64,000 bases of DNA from a virus. The notes beneath the pieces are model-generated. The model was not told where the DNA came from and searched no databases. It saw only the letters and a program-made list of their open reading frames with translations. The position numbers were made by a program, and so were the translations under genes. This document shows positions 1 through 11,300 of this stretch, piece after piece. Each line of letters begins with the position of its first letter. Within the stretch, counting starts at the first letter, position 1. The stretch spans positions 1-64,000 of the IMG/VR virus record IMGVR_UViG_3300031963_011530; one strand, written 5' to 3'.

Positions 1-3000
1 CAGATGTTACTGCTTTACTGTCCGATGTATTAGCAGTACCAAATGCTGAGTTAGCATAACTGCCAGCTGATACTGCTTTACCATCAGCAGTTGCAGCATT
101 AGTTGTGGCTGTATTAGCAGTACCAAATGCTGAGTTAGCATAACTGCCAGCTGATACTGCTTTACCATCAGCAGTTGCAGCATTAGTTGTGGCTGTATTA
201 GCAGTACCAAAAGCACTATTAGCATACGATCCAGATGTTACTGCTTTAGAATCGGCAGTTGCAGCATTAGTTGTGGCTGTATTTGCTTGAGTATAAGCTC
301 CATTAGCATAGTTACCAGATGTTACTGATTTACTATCTGCCGTATTAGCAGTATCAAATGCTGCATTAGCATAACTGGAAGCACTATTAGCTACCTCAAA
401 AGCTGCATTAGCATGAGGTCTAGCATAATTGTCAACTGAGCCACTTGAAATTGTGTTAGCTAAAGCAAATGCAGCATTAGCATAACCAGAAGCACTATTA
501 GCTACCTCAAAAGCAGCATTAGCATGAGGTCTGGCATAGCTATCAATTGATCCACTTGAGATTGTATTAGCTAAAGCAAATGCAGCATTAGCATAACTGC
601 CAGCTGTTACTGCTTTACCATCAGCAGTTGCAGCATTAGTAGTTGCGGTATTAGCTTGAGTATAAGCTGAGTTAGCATAAGATCCTGCTGTTACAGCTTT
701 ACCATCAGCAGTTGCAGCATTTGTAGTTGCGGTATTTGCTTGAGTATAAGCTCCATTAGCATAACTGCCAGATGTTACTACTTTACTATCTACTGTATTA
801 GCAGTATCAAATGCAGAATTAGCATAACTGGAAGCACTGTTAGCAGTATTATATGCAGCATTAGCATGAGGTCTAGCGTAGTTATCAACTGAACCACTAG
901 AAATTGTGTTAGCTAAATCAAAGGCAGCATTAGCATAAAGTCCTGCACTTAAAGCTTTTGAATCTGACGTATTGGCAGCACCAAATGCTGAGTTAGCATA
1001 ACTGCCAGCTGTTACAGCTTTACCATCAGCAGTTGCAGCATTAGTAGTTGCGCTATTTGCAGTACCAAATGCTGAATTGGCATAACTGGAAGCTGCATTA
1101 GCAGCATTTCTTACCCATGTGTCTGTAGCATTGTTAGCAGCAGCAAATGCTGAGTTAGCATAACTGGATGATGAGTTGGCAACACTAAATGCAGCATTAG
1201 AATAACTTTCTGCTGACTGTGAAGAAATATTAATAAAAGAGGCACCATCATTACTGAACTGCCAATATTTTGCACTTTCATTCCATCTTAATTGTACAGG
1301 TACTTCATCTCCACGAATTACTCTTATGCCACCATTTTCAGTGGGTGTTCCTGTTGTAAAATTACTGTTAAGATCAATTAAATTATCAGCTATAGTTACA
1401 ATTTCTGTATCTACTATCGTTCTAGTTCCACTTACGGTTAAGTTACCAGTAATGATTACATCGCCAGAAACAGTGCCACCAGAAGAAGAATATTTTGTAT
1501 TTGCTACACCAAATGCCGAATTAGCATAATCGCCAGCTGTTACTGCTTTACTGTCAGCAGTAGCAGCATTTGTAGTAGCTGTATTAGCTTGACCATAAGC
1601 ACTATTAGCATAACTGCCAGCTGTTACAGCTTTACCATCAGCAGTTGCAGCATTTGTAGTAGCTGTATTAGCTTGACCATAAGCTGAGTTAGCATAACTT
1701 GATCCACTATTAGCTGCTTCAAATGCAGCATTAGAATTAGGTCTAGCATAATTATCAACTGAGCCACTTGAAACTGTGTTAGCTAAAGCAAAAGCTGCAT
1801 TAGCATATAAACCAGCTGAATTAGCAGCATCAAAACTTAATCCTGCGCCGCCGCCAGAGAAAGTATTAATTTCAATTTTGGAATTTAATGGAGGTGCTGT
1901 ACTAAATGTTATTACATTACCCGTTAACGAATAATTGTTTTTAGACTGAACTAATCCGGAAATGCTTATTAAAGTTAAATTCTCACTATTAGGAGTGTTT
2001 ATTAGTGTAAATTCTGTACAAGCTCCATCGCCCAAAAACTCATCTACATAACCAACTATTGATGTTCCAGTTCCTATTAAAGTATTTGCAAAATTAAATG
2101 CGGTATTTGAATGTAATGATGCTGCATTAGATAGGTCTCTAGCATACTGATCTACATTACCTGAAGATAGTGTATTAGCTAAAGCAAAAGCAGCATTAGC
2201 ATACAAACTTGCGGATTGAGACTTAGAATCCGATGTATTTGCAGTACCAAATGCTGAATTGGCATAACTGGAAGCTGCATTAGCAGCATTTCTTACCCAT
2301 GTGTCTGTAGCATTGTTAGCAGCAGCAAATGCTGAGTTAGCATACGATCCAGCAATTAAAGCATTACTGTTGGCATTAGAAGCATTAGTTGTGGCTGTAT
2401 TAGCAGTATCAAATGCAGAATTAGCATAAGAACCCGAAGTAACTGCTTTCTGATCAGCAGTCGCAGCATTGGTAGTAGCTGTATTAGCCTGACCATAAGC
2501 TGAGTTAGCATAACTGCCAGCACTCGTTGCTTTACTGTCTGATGTATTAGCTTGACCATAAGCTGAGTTAGCATAACCAGAAGCACTGTTAGCTACCTCA
2601 AATGCTGCATTAGCATGTGGTCTAGCATAGTTGTCAACTGAACCACTTGAAACTGTATTAGCTAAAGCAAAGGCTGCATTAGCATAACTGCCAGCTGTTA
2701 CAGCTTTACTGTCTGACGTATTAGCAACACTAAATGCAGAGTTAGCATAGTTACCAGCTGTTACAGCTTTACTATCAGCAGTTCCAGCGTTAGCATCTGC
2801 CGTATTAGCAGTACCAAATGCTGAGTTAGCATAACTTGAAGCTGAATTAGCAGTACCAAATGCTGCATTAGCATAAAGTCCCGCACTTACGGCTTTACTA
2901 TCTGCTGTATTAGCCACACCAAATGCACCGTTAGCATAACTGGAAGCTGAATTAGCTACCTCAAATGCAGCATTAGCATGTGGTCTAGCATAGTTGTCAA

Positions 3001-6000
3001 CTGAACCACTTGAGATTGTATTAGCTAAAGCAAACGCAGCATTAGCATAAATGCCAGCTGTTACAGCTTTACCATCAGCAGTCGCAGCATTAGTTGTGGC
3101 AGTGTTTGCTTGGCCATAAGCTGAATTAGCATAACCAGAAGAACTATTAGCTGCCTCAAATGCTGCGTTAGAATAACTACCAGCTGATACTGCTTTACTA
3201 TCTGCTGTATTTGCTGCATTAAAAGCAGAATTAGTATAATTAATTGGATCATATCCACGAATTGATATTACATCCGTAACAATATTCGCAGTTAAATTGG
3301 CAACTCTAAAAGTAGAATTAGCAACATCAATTACATTATTCGGTGTTAGTGTATCGAAACTGGCATCTTCGTAATTGTAAAACAAATAATAACGACCATC
3401 GGTAGCATCACGGAATAAACCAGTATGTTTCTGAGTTACTCCAGCATCAGTACTATAATGTCCAAAAAACCCGATATCAATTGCATCAGATTCATTATTA
3501 GCAGCTAACTGAATTAAAGAATCATCTATTTTTATACTAGAGACTGCAATTGAGGTTGCATTGCCAAATACTGTTAAATTGCCAGTAATACTTAAATCGC
3601 CAGAGATTGTGCCGCCAGTATTTGATACGTTATTATTCGCAGTATTAAATGCTGAGTTGGCATAACTACCCGCTGTTACAGCTTTGCTGTCAGCAGTGGC
3701 CGCATTAGTAGTTGCAGTATTAGCTGCACCAAATGCTGAATTGGCATAACCAGAAGCACTGTTAGCTACATCAAAGGCAGCATTAGCATGAGGTCTGGCA
3801 TAAGCATCAACAGAACCACTCGAAACTGCATTAGCTAAAGCAAAGGCAGCATTAGCATAAAGTCCTGCTGAGTTGGCTGCACCAAATGAAGGATTAACAT
3901 CAGAAGAAAATACTAATACATCAATATTATCACTTAACTTTGGCGCTTCAGAAAATATAACATTTGCAGCAGATAAACTATAAGAAGATTTTAATTGAGT
4001 GACACCTTCTATAGTAATTAAAGTATAATCTTCATTTGCAGGAGTTGTTGATAATTGAAAAGTTGTACAAGAACCCGTTCCAACAAAAGTGTCATTTTTA
4101 ACACTCAATATAAAATTACCATTTGCCGCTACAGCTGAAGCTAAGTCATAAGCAGAATTTGCTTTTGTAAATGATGAGTTAGCATAACTGCCAGCTGTTA
4201 CAGCTTTACTGTCAGATGTATTCGCTGCGCCAAATGCTGAATTAGCATAACTAGATGCACTATTGGCAGCATCTCTAACCCAAGTATCTACCGCATTATT
4301 GGCAGCTGCAAAAGCACTATTAGCATAACTGCCAGCTGTTACTGCTTTACCATCAGCAGTTGCAGCATTGGTGTTTGCGGTGTTTGCTTGACCATAGGCT
4401 GAGTTAGCGTAATTACCAGCTGTTACAGCTTTACCGTCAGCAGTATTAGCTGCACTGAAGGATGAGTTAGCATAGTCTCCTGCCGTTACTGCTTTACTGT
4501 CAGCAGTGGCCGCATTGGTAGTTGCTGTATTTGCTTGTCCATATGCTGAATTGGCATATGATCCTGATGTTATTGCTTTATCGTCAGCAGTATTAGCTGC
4601 ACTGTACGCACCATTAGCATACAATCCAGCTGTTACTGCTTTACCGTCAGCAGTAGCAGCATTCGTAGTTGCTGTATTAGCCTGACCATAAGCTGAGTTA
4701 GCGTAATTACCAGATGTTACTGCTTTAGAGTCAGCAGTATTAGCTGCACCAAATGCAGAGTTAGCATAACTTGATCCACTATTAGCAGTATTGAATGCAG
4801 CATTAGCATGTGGTCTAGCATAATTATCAACCGAACCACTTGATACTGTATTAGCTAAAGCAAAGGCTGCATTAGCATAACTGCCAGCTGTTACAGCTTT
4901 AGTATCGGCCGTAGCAGCATTCGTAGTTGCTGTATTTGCTTGACCATAAGCAGAGTTAGCATACGATCCAGCTGTTACAGCTTTACTGTCTGATGTATTA
5001 GCAGCACCAAATGCCGAGTTAGCATAGTTACCTACTGTAGTTATTTTACTATCAGCGGAGTTAGCAGTTGCAAATGCCGAGTTGGCATATTGTTCAGATA
5101 TTTGAGAAGCTACATTTGAATATGATACACCATCATTACTGAACTGCCAATATTTTGCACTTTCATTCCATCTTAATTGTACAGGTACTTCATCACCTCG
5201 GATAACCCTTATGCCACCATTTTCAGTAGGAGTACCGGTAACAAAATTACTGTTAAGATCAATTAAATTATCAGCTATAGTTACAATTTCTGTATCTACT
5301 ATCGTTCTAGTTCCACTTACCGTTAAATTACCAGTAACGACAATATCTCCTGTAATAGTACCACCAGAAGATGAGAATTTAGTATTAGAAGAACTAAATG
5401 CGGAGTTAGCATATGAACCAGCACTTGTTGCTTTATCATCAGCAGTTGCAGCATTAGTCGTAGCAGTGTTTGCTTGAGTATAAGCTGAATTAGCATATGA
5501 ACCAGCACTTGTTGCTTTACCATCAGCAGTTGCAGCATTAGTCGTAGCAGTATTTGCTTGAGTATAAGCCGAGTTAGCGTAATTACCAGCACTTACTGCT
5601 TTACTATCGGCCGTGTTAGCAGAAGCAAATGCACCGTTAGCATAACTGGAAGCTGAATTAGCTACCTCAAATGCTGCGTTAGCATGTGGTCTAGCGTAGT
5701 TATCAACCGATCCACTTGATACTGTGTTAGCTAAAGCAAAGGCTGCATTAGCATAATTACCAGATGTTACAGCTTTACTATCAGCAGTATTGGATGTTAA
5801 AAATGCTGAATTAGCATAACTCGAACCACTATTCGCAGTATTAAATGCACCATTAGCATAGTCACTTGCTGATACAGCTTTAGAATCGGCAGTAGCAGCA
5901 TTAGTGATTGCGGTGTTAGCTTGACCGTAAGCAGAGTTAGCATATTCTCCAGCACTTACTGCTTTACTGTCAGCAGTAGCAGCATTTGTTGTGGCGGTGT

Positions 6001-7984
6001 TAGAAGAACTAAATGCTGAATTAGCATAACTGCCAGCACTTATCGCTTTACTGTCAGCAGTAGCCGCATTGGTAGTTGCGGTATTAGCCTGACCGTAAGC
6101 CGAATTAGCATAAACAGAGGAACTATTAGCTACCTCAAATGCTGCATTAGCATGAGGTCTAGCATAGTTGTCAACTGAACCACTTAAAACAGTATTCGCA
6201 GCAGCAAAAGCACTATTAGCATAACTGCCAGCTGTTACTGCTTTACCATCAGCTGTAGCAGCATTTGCAGTAGCTGTATTAGCAGTACCAAAAGCGGAAT
6301 TAGCATAACTGCCAGCTGTTACTGCTTTACTGTCTACTGTATTAGCAGTACCAAAGGCTGAGTTAGCATAACTTTCTACTGATTGTGAAGCTATGTTATT
6401 ATAATTAGATCCATCAACAGTAAATTGCCATTGATCTACAGTTTCATTCCATCTCAATTGTACGGGCAACTCATCACCGCGTATAATTCTTATACCGGCA
6501 TTTTCAGTAGGTGCTCCCGATGTAAAGTTACTATTGAGGTCAATTAGATTGTCAGCAAGATTTAATGTCTCAGTATTAATAATAGTCTGAGTTCCACTTA
6601 CTGTCAAATTACCAGTAACAACAACATCTCCTGTAATAGTACCACCAGAGGAAGAATATTTGTTATTGGCAGCACTAAATGCTGAGTTAGCATAGCTACC
6701 AGATGTTACTGCTTTACTATCGGCCGTGTTAGCAGAAGCAAATGCATTGTTAGCATAACTGGAAGCTGAATTAGCTACCTCAAATGCAGCATTAGCATGA
6801 GGTCTAGCATAGTTATCAATTGCACCAGAAGATATAGTATTAGCTAAAGCATAGGCTGCATTAGCATATAATCCAGATGTTACAGCCTTAGCGTCTGCGG
6901 TGTTTGCAGAACCAAATGCTGAGTTAGCGTAATTACCAGCTGTTACAGCTTTACTATCAGCAGTATTAGCTGCACCAAAAGATGAGTTAGCATATTCTCC
7001 AGCACTTACTGCTTTACTGTCAGCAGTGGCCGCATTAGTAGTAGCTGTATTAGCCTGAACATATGCCGAATTAGCATACGATCCAGCTGTTACAGCTTTA
7101 CCATCAGCAGTGTTAGCAACATCAAATGCTGCGTTAGCATAATTACCAGCACTAACAGCCTTACTATCGGCCGTAGCCGCATTAGTTGTGGCTGTATTAG
7201 CCTGACCAAAGGCAGCATTAGCATATGATCCAGCGTTTACTGCTTTAGTATCCGCTGTATTGGCAGCACCAAATGCTGAGTTAGCGTATGATCCAGATGT
7301 TGATACTTTATCATCAACAGTATTAGCTGTTGCAAATGCTGAGTTAGCGTATGATCCAGATGTTACAGCTTTACCGTCAGCAGTATTAGCTGCACTGAAG
7401 GATGAGTTAGCATAACTGCCAGCTGTTACTGCTTTACCATCAGCTGTAGCAGCATTTGTAGTTGCGGTATTTGCTTGAGTATAAGCAGAGTTAGCATAAC
7501 TGCCAGCAGAAATAGAATTGACATTTGCTGTGTTGGCAATACCAAACGCTGAATTAGCGTAATTACCAGCATCTACAGCTTTAGTATCGGCCGTAGCAGC
7601 ATTAGTTGTGGCAGTGTTTGCTTGACCATAAGCAGAGTTAGCATAAGAACCAGCCGTAACAGCTTTACTGTCTGATGTATTGGCTGCTAAAAATGCAGAA
7701 TTAGAATAAGAAGAACTACTGTTAGCTACCTCAAATGCAGCGTTAGCATGTGGTCTAGCATAATTATCGATTGCACCAGAGGATACAGTATTAGCTAAAG
7801 CGTAGGCTGAATTAGCATATAATCCAGATGTTACAGCCTTACTGTCGGCTGTATTGGCAGCACTAAATGCTGAGTTAGCATAAGAACCTGAAGAATTTGC
7901 AGCACTAAATGCTGAGTTAGCTTCAGTTTTAACTTTATTAAGTTGATTGGAAGTAGACTGATTGCCAATATAAGAATATGTCAT
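1..7984 (-). CDS. Giant repeat-built fibre-like structural protein (partial, runs off left edge)
   Basis: The frame opens at an ATG at 7984 (MTYSYIGNQSTS...) and stays open to the window edge, at least 2661 residues. The C-terminus lies outside the window. The protein is almost wholly repeats of about 20 residues of the type YANSAFxxANTADSKAVTSG, rich in Ala, Asn, Ser and Thr. They are interrupted by modules containing RWNE...W.FSNDG near 1200-1490, 5090-5370 and 6370-6660, by two modules with the pattern YSLxxxxIxF (about 1861-2060 and 3898-4130), and by one module shared with the next fibre gene (3238-3610). Such repeats are common in long fibre or appendage proteins of pelagic T4-like phages. 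I infer an elongated virion appendage, not an enzyme. The start overlaps no gene: the stop of the 107-residue gene upstream is at 7986. Fold and position on the virion are unknown. Confidence 0.85.
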   Translation of the reverse strand, partial: MTYSYIGNQSTSNQLNKVKTEANSAFSAANSSGSYANSAFSAANTADSKAVTSGLYANSAYALANTVSSGAIDNYARPHANAAFEVANSSSSYSNSAFLAANTSDSKAVTAGSYANSAYGQANTATTNAATADTKAVDAGNYANSAFGIANTANVNSISAGSYANSAYTQANTATTNAATADGKAVTAGSYANSSFSAANTADGKAVTSGSYANSAFATANTVDDKVSTSGSYANSAFGAANTADTKAVNAGSYANAAFGQANTATTNAATADSKAVSAGNYANAAFDVANTADGKAVTAGSYANSAYVQANTATTNAATADSKAVSAGEYANSSFGAANTADSKAVTAGNYANSAFGSANTADAKAVTSGLYANAAYALANTISSGAIDNYARPHANAAFEVANSASSYANNAFASANTADSKAVTSGSYANSAFSAANNKYSSSGGTITGDVVVTGNLTVSGTQTIINTETLNLADNLIDLNSNFTSGAPTENAGIRIIRGDELPVQLRWNETVDQWQFTVDGSNYNNIASQSVESYANSAFGTANTVDSKAVTAGSYANSAFGTANTATANAATADGKAVTAGSYANSAFAAANTVLSGSVDNYARPHANAAFEVANSSSVYANSAYGQANTATTNAATADSKAISAGSYANSAFSSSNTATTNAATADSKAVSAGEYANSAYGQANTAITNAATADSKAVSASDYANGAFNTANSGSSYANSAFLTSNTADSKAVTSGNYANAAFALANTVSSGSVDNYARPHANAAFEVANSASSYANGAFASANTADSKAVSAGNYANSAYTQANTATTNAATADGKATSAGSYANSAYTQANTATTNAATADDKATSAGSYANSAFSSSNTKFSSSGGTITGDIVVTGNLTVSGTRTIVDTEIVTIADNLIDLNSNFVTGTPTENGGIRVIRGDEVPVQLRWNESAKYWQFSNDGVSYSNVASQISEQYANSAFATANSADSKITTVGNYANSAFGAANTSDSKAVTAGSYANSAYGQANTATTNAATADTKAVTAGSYANAAFALANTVSSGSVDNYARPHANAAFNTANSGSSYANSAFGAANTADSKAVTSGNYANSAYGQANTATTNAATADGKAVTAGLYANGAYSAANTADDKAITSGSYANSAYGQANTATTNAATADSKAVTAGDYANSSFSAANTADGKAVTAGNYANSAYGQANTANTNAATADGKAVTAGSYANSAFAAANNAVDTWVRDAANSASSYANSAFGAANTSDSKAVTAGSYANSSFTKANSAYDLASAVAANGNFILSVKNDTFVGTGSCTTFQLSTTPANEDYTLITIEGVTQLKSSYSLSAANVIFSEAPKLSDNIDVLVFSSDVNPSFGAANSAGLYANAAFALANAVSSGSVDAYARPHANAAFDVANSASGYANSAFGAANTATTNAATADSKAVTAGSYANSAFNTANNNVSNTGGTISGDLSITGNLTVFGNATSIAVSSIKIDDSLIQLAANNESDAIDIGFFGHYSTDAGVTQKHTGLFRDATDGRYYLFYNYEDASFDTLTPNNVIDVANSTFRVANLTANIVTDVISIRGYDPINYTNSAFNAANTADSKAVSAGSYSNAAFEAANSSSGYANSAYGQANTATTNAATADGKAVTAGIYANAAFALANTISSGSVDNYARPHANAAFEVANSASSYANGAFGVANTADSKAVSAGLYANAAFGTANSASSYANSAFGTANTADANAGTADSKAVTAGNYANSAFSVANTSDSKAVTAGSYANAAFALANTVSSGSVDNYARPHANAAFEVANSASGYANSAYGQANTSDSKATSAGSYANSAYGQANTATTNAATADQKAVTSGSYANSAFDTANTATTNASNANSNALIAGSYANSAFAAANNATDTWVRNAANAASSYANSAFGTANTSDSKSQSASLYANAAFALANTLSSGNVDQYARDLSNAASLHSNTAFNFANTLIGTGTSIVGYVDEFLGDGACTEFTLINTPNSENLTLISISGLVQSKNNYSLTGNVITFSTAPPLNSKIEINTFSGGGAGLSFDAANSAGLYANAAFALANTVSSGSVDNYARPNSNAAFEAANSGSSYANSAYGQANTATTNAATADGKAVTAGSYANSAYGQANTATTNAATADSKAVTAGDYANSAFGVANTKYSSSGGTVSGDVIITGNLTVSGTRTIVDTEIVTIADNLIDLNSNFTTGTPTENGGIRVIRGDEVPVQLRWNESAKYWQFSNDGASFINISSQSAESYSNAAFSVANSSSSYANSAFAAANNATDTWVRNAANAASSYANSAFGTANSATTNAATADGKAVTAGSYANSAFGAANTSDSKALSAGLYANAAFDLANTISSGSVDNYARPHANAAYNTANSASSYANSAFDTANTVDSKVVTSGSYANGAYTQANTATTNAATADGKAVTAGSYANSAYTQANTATTNAATADGKAVTAGSYANAAFALANTISSGSIDSYARPHANAAFEVANSASGYANAAFALANTISSGSVDNYARPHANAAFEVANSASSYANAAFDTANTADSKSVTSGNYANGAYTQANTATTNAATADSKAVTSGSYANSAFGTANTATTNAATADGKAVSAGSYANSAFGTANTATTNAATADGKAVSAGSYANSAFGTANTSDSKAVTS
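1249..1460 (-). repeat. Long intragenic direct repeat, copy 1
   Basis: This roughly 210-base stretch of the giant fibre gene is almost base-for-base the same as 5129-5340, including the run coding for the RWNE module and its downstream linker. Differences cluster in short patches. A third, more diverged copy lies near 6413-6620. The near identity at DNA level suggests recent duplication or gene conversion within the gene. Confidence 0.8.
3238..3610 (-). repeat. Module shared with the neighbouring fibre gene (copy in the partial gene)
   Basis: This stretch encodes a non-repeat module that ends in the motif IRGYDPINYTN. A closely similar copy lies at 8437-8810, the C-terminal part of the adjacent 1756-residue fibre. 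Long runs are identical, with scattered mostly silent changes. This shows that the two giant genes are paralogous and exchange or share modules. Confidence 0.75.
5129..5340 (-). repeat. Long intragenic direct repeat, copy 2
   Basis: Second copy of the repeat at 1249-1460, in the same orientation and reading frame about 3.9 kb away. Recombination between the copies would shorten or lengthen the fibre in frame. Confidence 0.8.
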
Positions 7985-7985
7985 G

Positions 7986-8309
7986 TTAGCTTATTTCTAA
8001 TACGCTTAAGATTACATCTAAAGAAGAAGATGTATCTGATTGAACTTTAATTAAGTCACCAGACTCTAAAACCAATTTTTGATCTCCTCCAATAGGAACT
8101 AATGCACTACCAGGTTCTATCAATGCACTTTTAACTAAGAAATAATCTGTTCCGGAAGAAGTAACAAAAACATTTGCTTTTACATCTGCCTGAGTAACAT
8201 TCGCAACACTCATACCTATAACGGTGGCTTGAACACCAGTAGCAGTATAAATTGTGTCTGAAGTTTGACCTACACTTTGTGAAAAACTATTTTTAAACGT
8301 ATTTGCCAT
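7986..8309 (-). CDS. Small virion-structural-like protein, 107 aa
   Basis: The start is ATG at 8309, preceded by a GAGGA ribosome site and by a late-promoter-like GATAAATA at 8330-8337. The sequence (MANTFKNSFSQSVGQTSDTI...) is Ser/Thr/Val rich and looks all-beta: hydrophobic alternation around VQATVIGMSVANV and a C-terminal segment DVILSVLEIS. It has no signal peptide or membrane segment. It sits between two giant fibre genes, ending just before the ATG of the next. I recognise the style from tail-associated small beta proteins of marine myoviruses but cannot name a family. A fibre adaptor, tip or decoration protein is possible; this is inference. Confidence 0.7.
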   Translation of the reverse strand: MANTFKNSFSQSVGQTSDTIYTATGVQATVIGMSVANVTQADVKANVFVTSSGTDYFLVKSALIEPGSALVPIGGDQKLVLESGDLIKVQSDTSSSLDVILSVLEIS

Positions 8310-8329
8310 TTATTTTCCTCAATAAACAA

Positions 8330-8337
8330 TATTTATC
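8330..8337 (-). promoter_or_regulatory. Candidate T4-type late promoter (GATAAATA)
   Basis: On the minus strand the octamer GATAAATA lies 21 bases upstream of the ATG at 8309. It matches the NATAAATA late motif of T4-like phages. It overlaps the stop of the upstream fibre gene and leaves room for a transcript start before the GAGGA ribosome site. A match this short arises by chance in A+T-rich DNA, so only the spacing supports it. Confidence 0.4.
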
Positions 8338-11300
8338 CTAGTGCAATGGCAAAGGCTAAAGCGTCGGATATAGCAGTATTTGCTGCAGAGTAAGATGCAT
8401 TTGCATGAGTATAAACAGTATTTGTATAATTAATTGGATCATATCCACGAATTGATATTACATCTGTAATGACGTTTGCAGTTAAATTAGCAACTCTAAA
8501 AGTAGAATTAGCAACATCAATTACATTATTCGGCGATAGAGTTTCGAAACTAGGATCTTCATAATTGTAAAATAGATAATAACGACCATCATTAGCGTCA
8601 CGGAATAAACCAGTATGTTTTTTAGACACGCCAGCATCTGGGCTATAATGACCAAAGAAACCTATATCAATCGTATCGGACGATTCATTATTAGCAGCTA
8701 ATTGAATTAAAGAATCATCTATTTTTATACTTGAAACAGCTATAGAAGTAGCATTACCTAATACCGTCAAATTACCAGTAACACTTAAATCACCAGAGAT
8801 TGTGCCTCCTGATGTGCTTAACTTAGTATTAGCAACACCAAATGCACTATTGGCATAGCTACCAGCTGTTACAGCTTTAGAGTCGGCAGTATTTGCAGCA
8901 TCAAAAGATGAATTAGCATGTGTAAATGCTGCATTAACATGTGGTCTAGCGTAGTTATCAATTGCGCCAGAAGATATAGTATTAGCTAAAGCATAAGCTG
9001 AATTAGCGTAACTGCCTGCACTTATAGCATTACTGTTGGCCGTATTGGCAGAACTGAATGCTGCATTAGCATAACTTTCTGCTGATTGTGAAGCAATATT
9101 ACTATAATTTAATCCATCATTTGTAAACGACCAACTATCATTCGTTTCATTCCATAAAATTAATGTTGGATTTAAATCTCCACGCATGGCTCTTAAACCA
9201 GCGTTTTCTACGGGATTATTTCCTATCTGTTCAACATTAACTTCAATTATGCCATCTTGAACAATGAAATGTGGTACACTAAATTCGGCGGTATTTCCTT
9301 GAATTGTTACATTACCAGTAATGATTACATCACCACTTACGGTACCACCTGAAGATGAGAACTTGGTATTAGCCGCACCAAATGCTGAATTGGCGTATAG
9401 TCCAGCACTTGTCGCTTTACTGTCAGCAGTAGCCGCATTTGTAGTTGCGGTATTTGCTTGAGTATAGGCTCCATTAGCATAAGATCCTGCACTTGATGCT
9501 TTACTGTCAGCAGTATTAGCAGCAGTGAACGCAGAATTGGCGTATAATCCAGCACTTATCGCTTTATCATCAGCTGTAGCTGCATTAGTAGTTGCGGTAT
9601 TAGCTTGAGTATAAGCTCCATTAGCATAAGATCCTGCACTTACCGCTTTACTATCCGATGTATTAGCTTGACTGTAAGCAGAATTAGCATAATCGCCAGC
9701 TGTTACTGCTTTACTGTCAGCAGTAGAAGCATTTGTAGTTGCGGTGTTGGCCTGACCATAAGCAGAGTTAGCGTAATTACCAGATGTTACAGCTTTACCG
9801 TCAGCAGTATTAGCTGTATCAAAAGCAGAGTTAGCATAAGATCCGGATGTTACTGCTTTACCATCAGCTGTAGCAGCATTAGTTGTAGCAGTGTTTGCTT
9901 GTCCGTATGCTGAATTGGCATAGTTACCTGCCGTTACAGCTTTGCTATCAGATGTATTTGCAGATCCAAAGGCAGCATTAGCATAGTTACCGGCTGTTAC
10001 TGCTTTTGAATCAGCAGTTGCAGCATTGGTATTTGAAGTATTAGCTTGTTCATACGCTGAGTTAGCATAAGAACCAGATGTTACAGCCTTAACATCAGCA
10101 GTATTAGCAACAGTAAATGCTGAATTTGCATAAACACCTGATGTTACAGCTTTAGTGTCTGCTGTATTAGCCTTATCATAAGCACCGTTAGCATAACTGC
10201 CAGCTGTTACAGCTTTAGAATCGGAAGTATTTGCAGCACTGTACGCACCATTAGCATAGTCACCTGCTGTTACAGCTTTACCATCAGCAGTGGCCGCATT
10301 AGTAGTTGCGGTATTTGCTTGAGTATAAGCTCCATTAGCATATGATCCTGATGTTACAGCTTTAGAATCCGAGGTATTTGCAGCACTAAATGCCGAGTTA
10401 GCATAATTACTACCACTTAAAGAAGTATCATTTGCGGTGTTAGCTAAATTAAATGATGCATTAGCATGAGTAAATGCTGCGTTAACATGTGGTCTTGCAT
10501 AAGTATCAACTGCACTTATAGATAACGTATTGGCTAAAGCAAATGCTGCATTAGCATAAGCGCCAGATGTAGCACCAACTGAAAAAGCTATGTTCGAAGA
10601 ATTAAACGCAGCATTAGCATAAGCACCAGAAGAATTTGCAGCAACAAAAGCAGAGTTAGCATAACTACCAGACGTTACAGCTTTATCGTCAGCAGTATTA
10701 GCTGCACTAAAGGATGAGTTGGCGTAAATTGCAGTTGTGTTTTGTGCAGCAAATGCTGCATTAGCGTAAGATTCGGCCGATGCAGAAGAAAGGTTTGTAT
10801 AGGTTGTTCCATCTACCGTATACTGCCAATTGTCTACAGTTTCATTCCAAATTAAAGCTACGTTTGATAATGATCCTCTATTAACCTCTATACCAGCATT
10901 AAAGATAGCAGGAGATAATAAATTGGTTGCTGCATTTAATGTAATTATATTATCTTTGATTAATACAGTTTGTGTATTAGCATAAACTGTCTCACCAACT
11001 ATTGTTAAATTGCCAGTAACAACGATATCACCACTTACAGTACCACCAGAAGATGAGAATTTAGTATTAGCTAAAGAATAAGCGGAATTAGCATAAATGC
11101 CTGTTACATTCTGACTTTCATAAGCAGAATTTGCATGAGTGAAAGCTAAGTTAGCATAAATGCCTGTTGTATTCTGACTCTCATAAGATGAGTTGGACTT
11201 TAAGAAAGCTGAGTTAGCATATTCTTCAGCAGTTGACGAACCTACATTACTATAAGTAAATCCATCATTAGTAAATGTCCATTTTAATAATGATTCGTTC

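Noticed and set aside
1326-1529. Plus-strand frames conserved at 1326-1529 and 5211-5477
   Set aside because: The similarity between them follows from the duplicated minus-strand module; they have no independent support.
9605-9913. Plus-strand frame of 102 codons rich in Ser, Ile and Cys
   Set aside because: It is the antisense of the fibre repeats; composition follows from the repeat codons, and it has no ribosome site.
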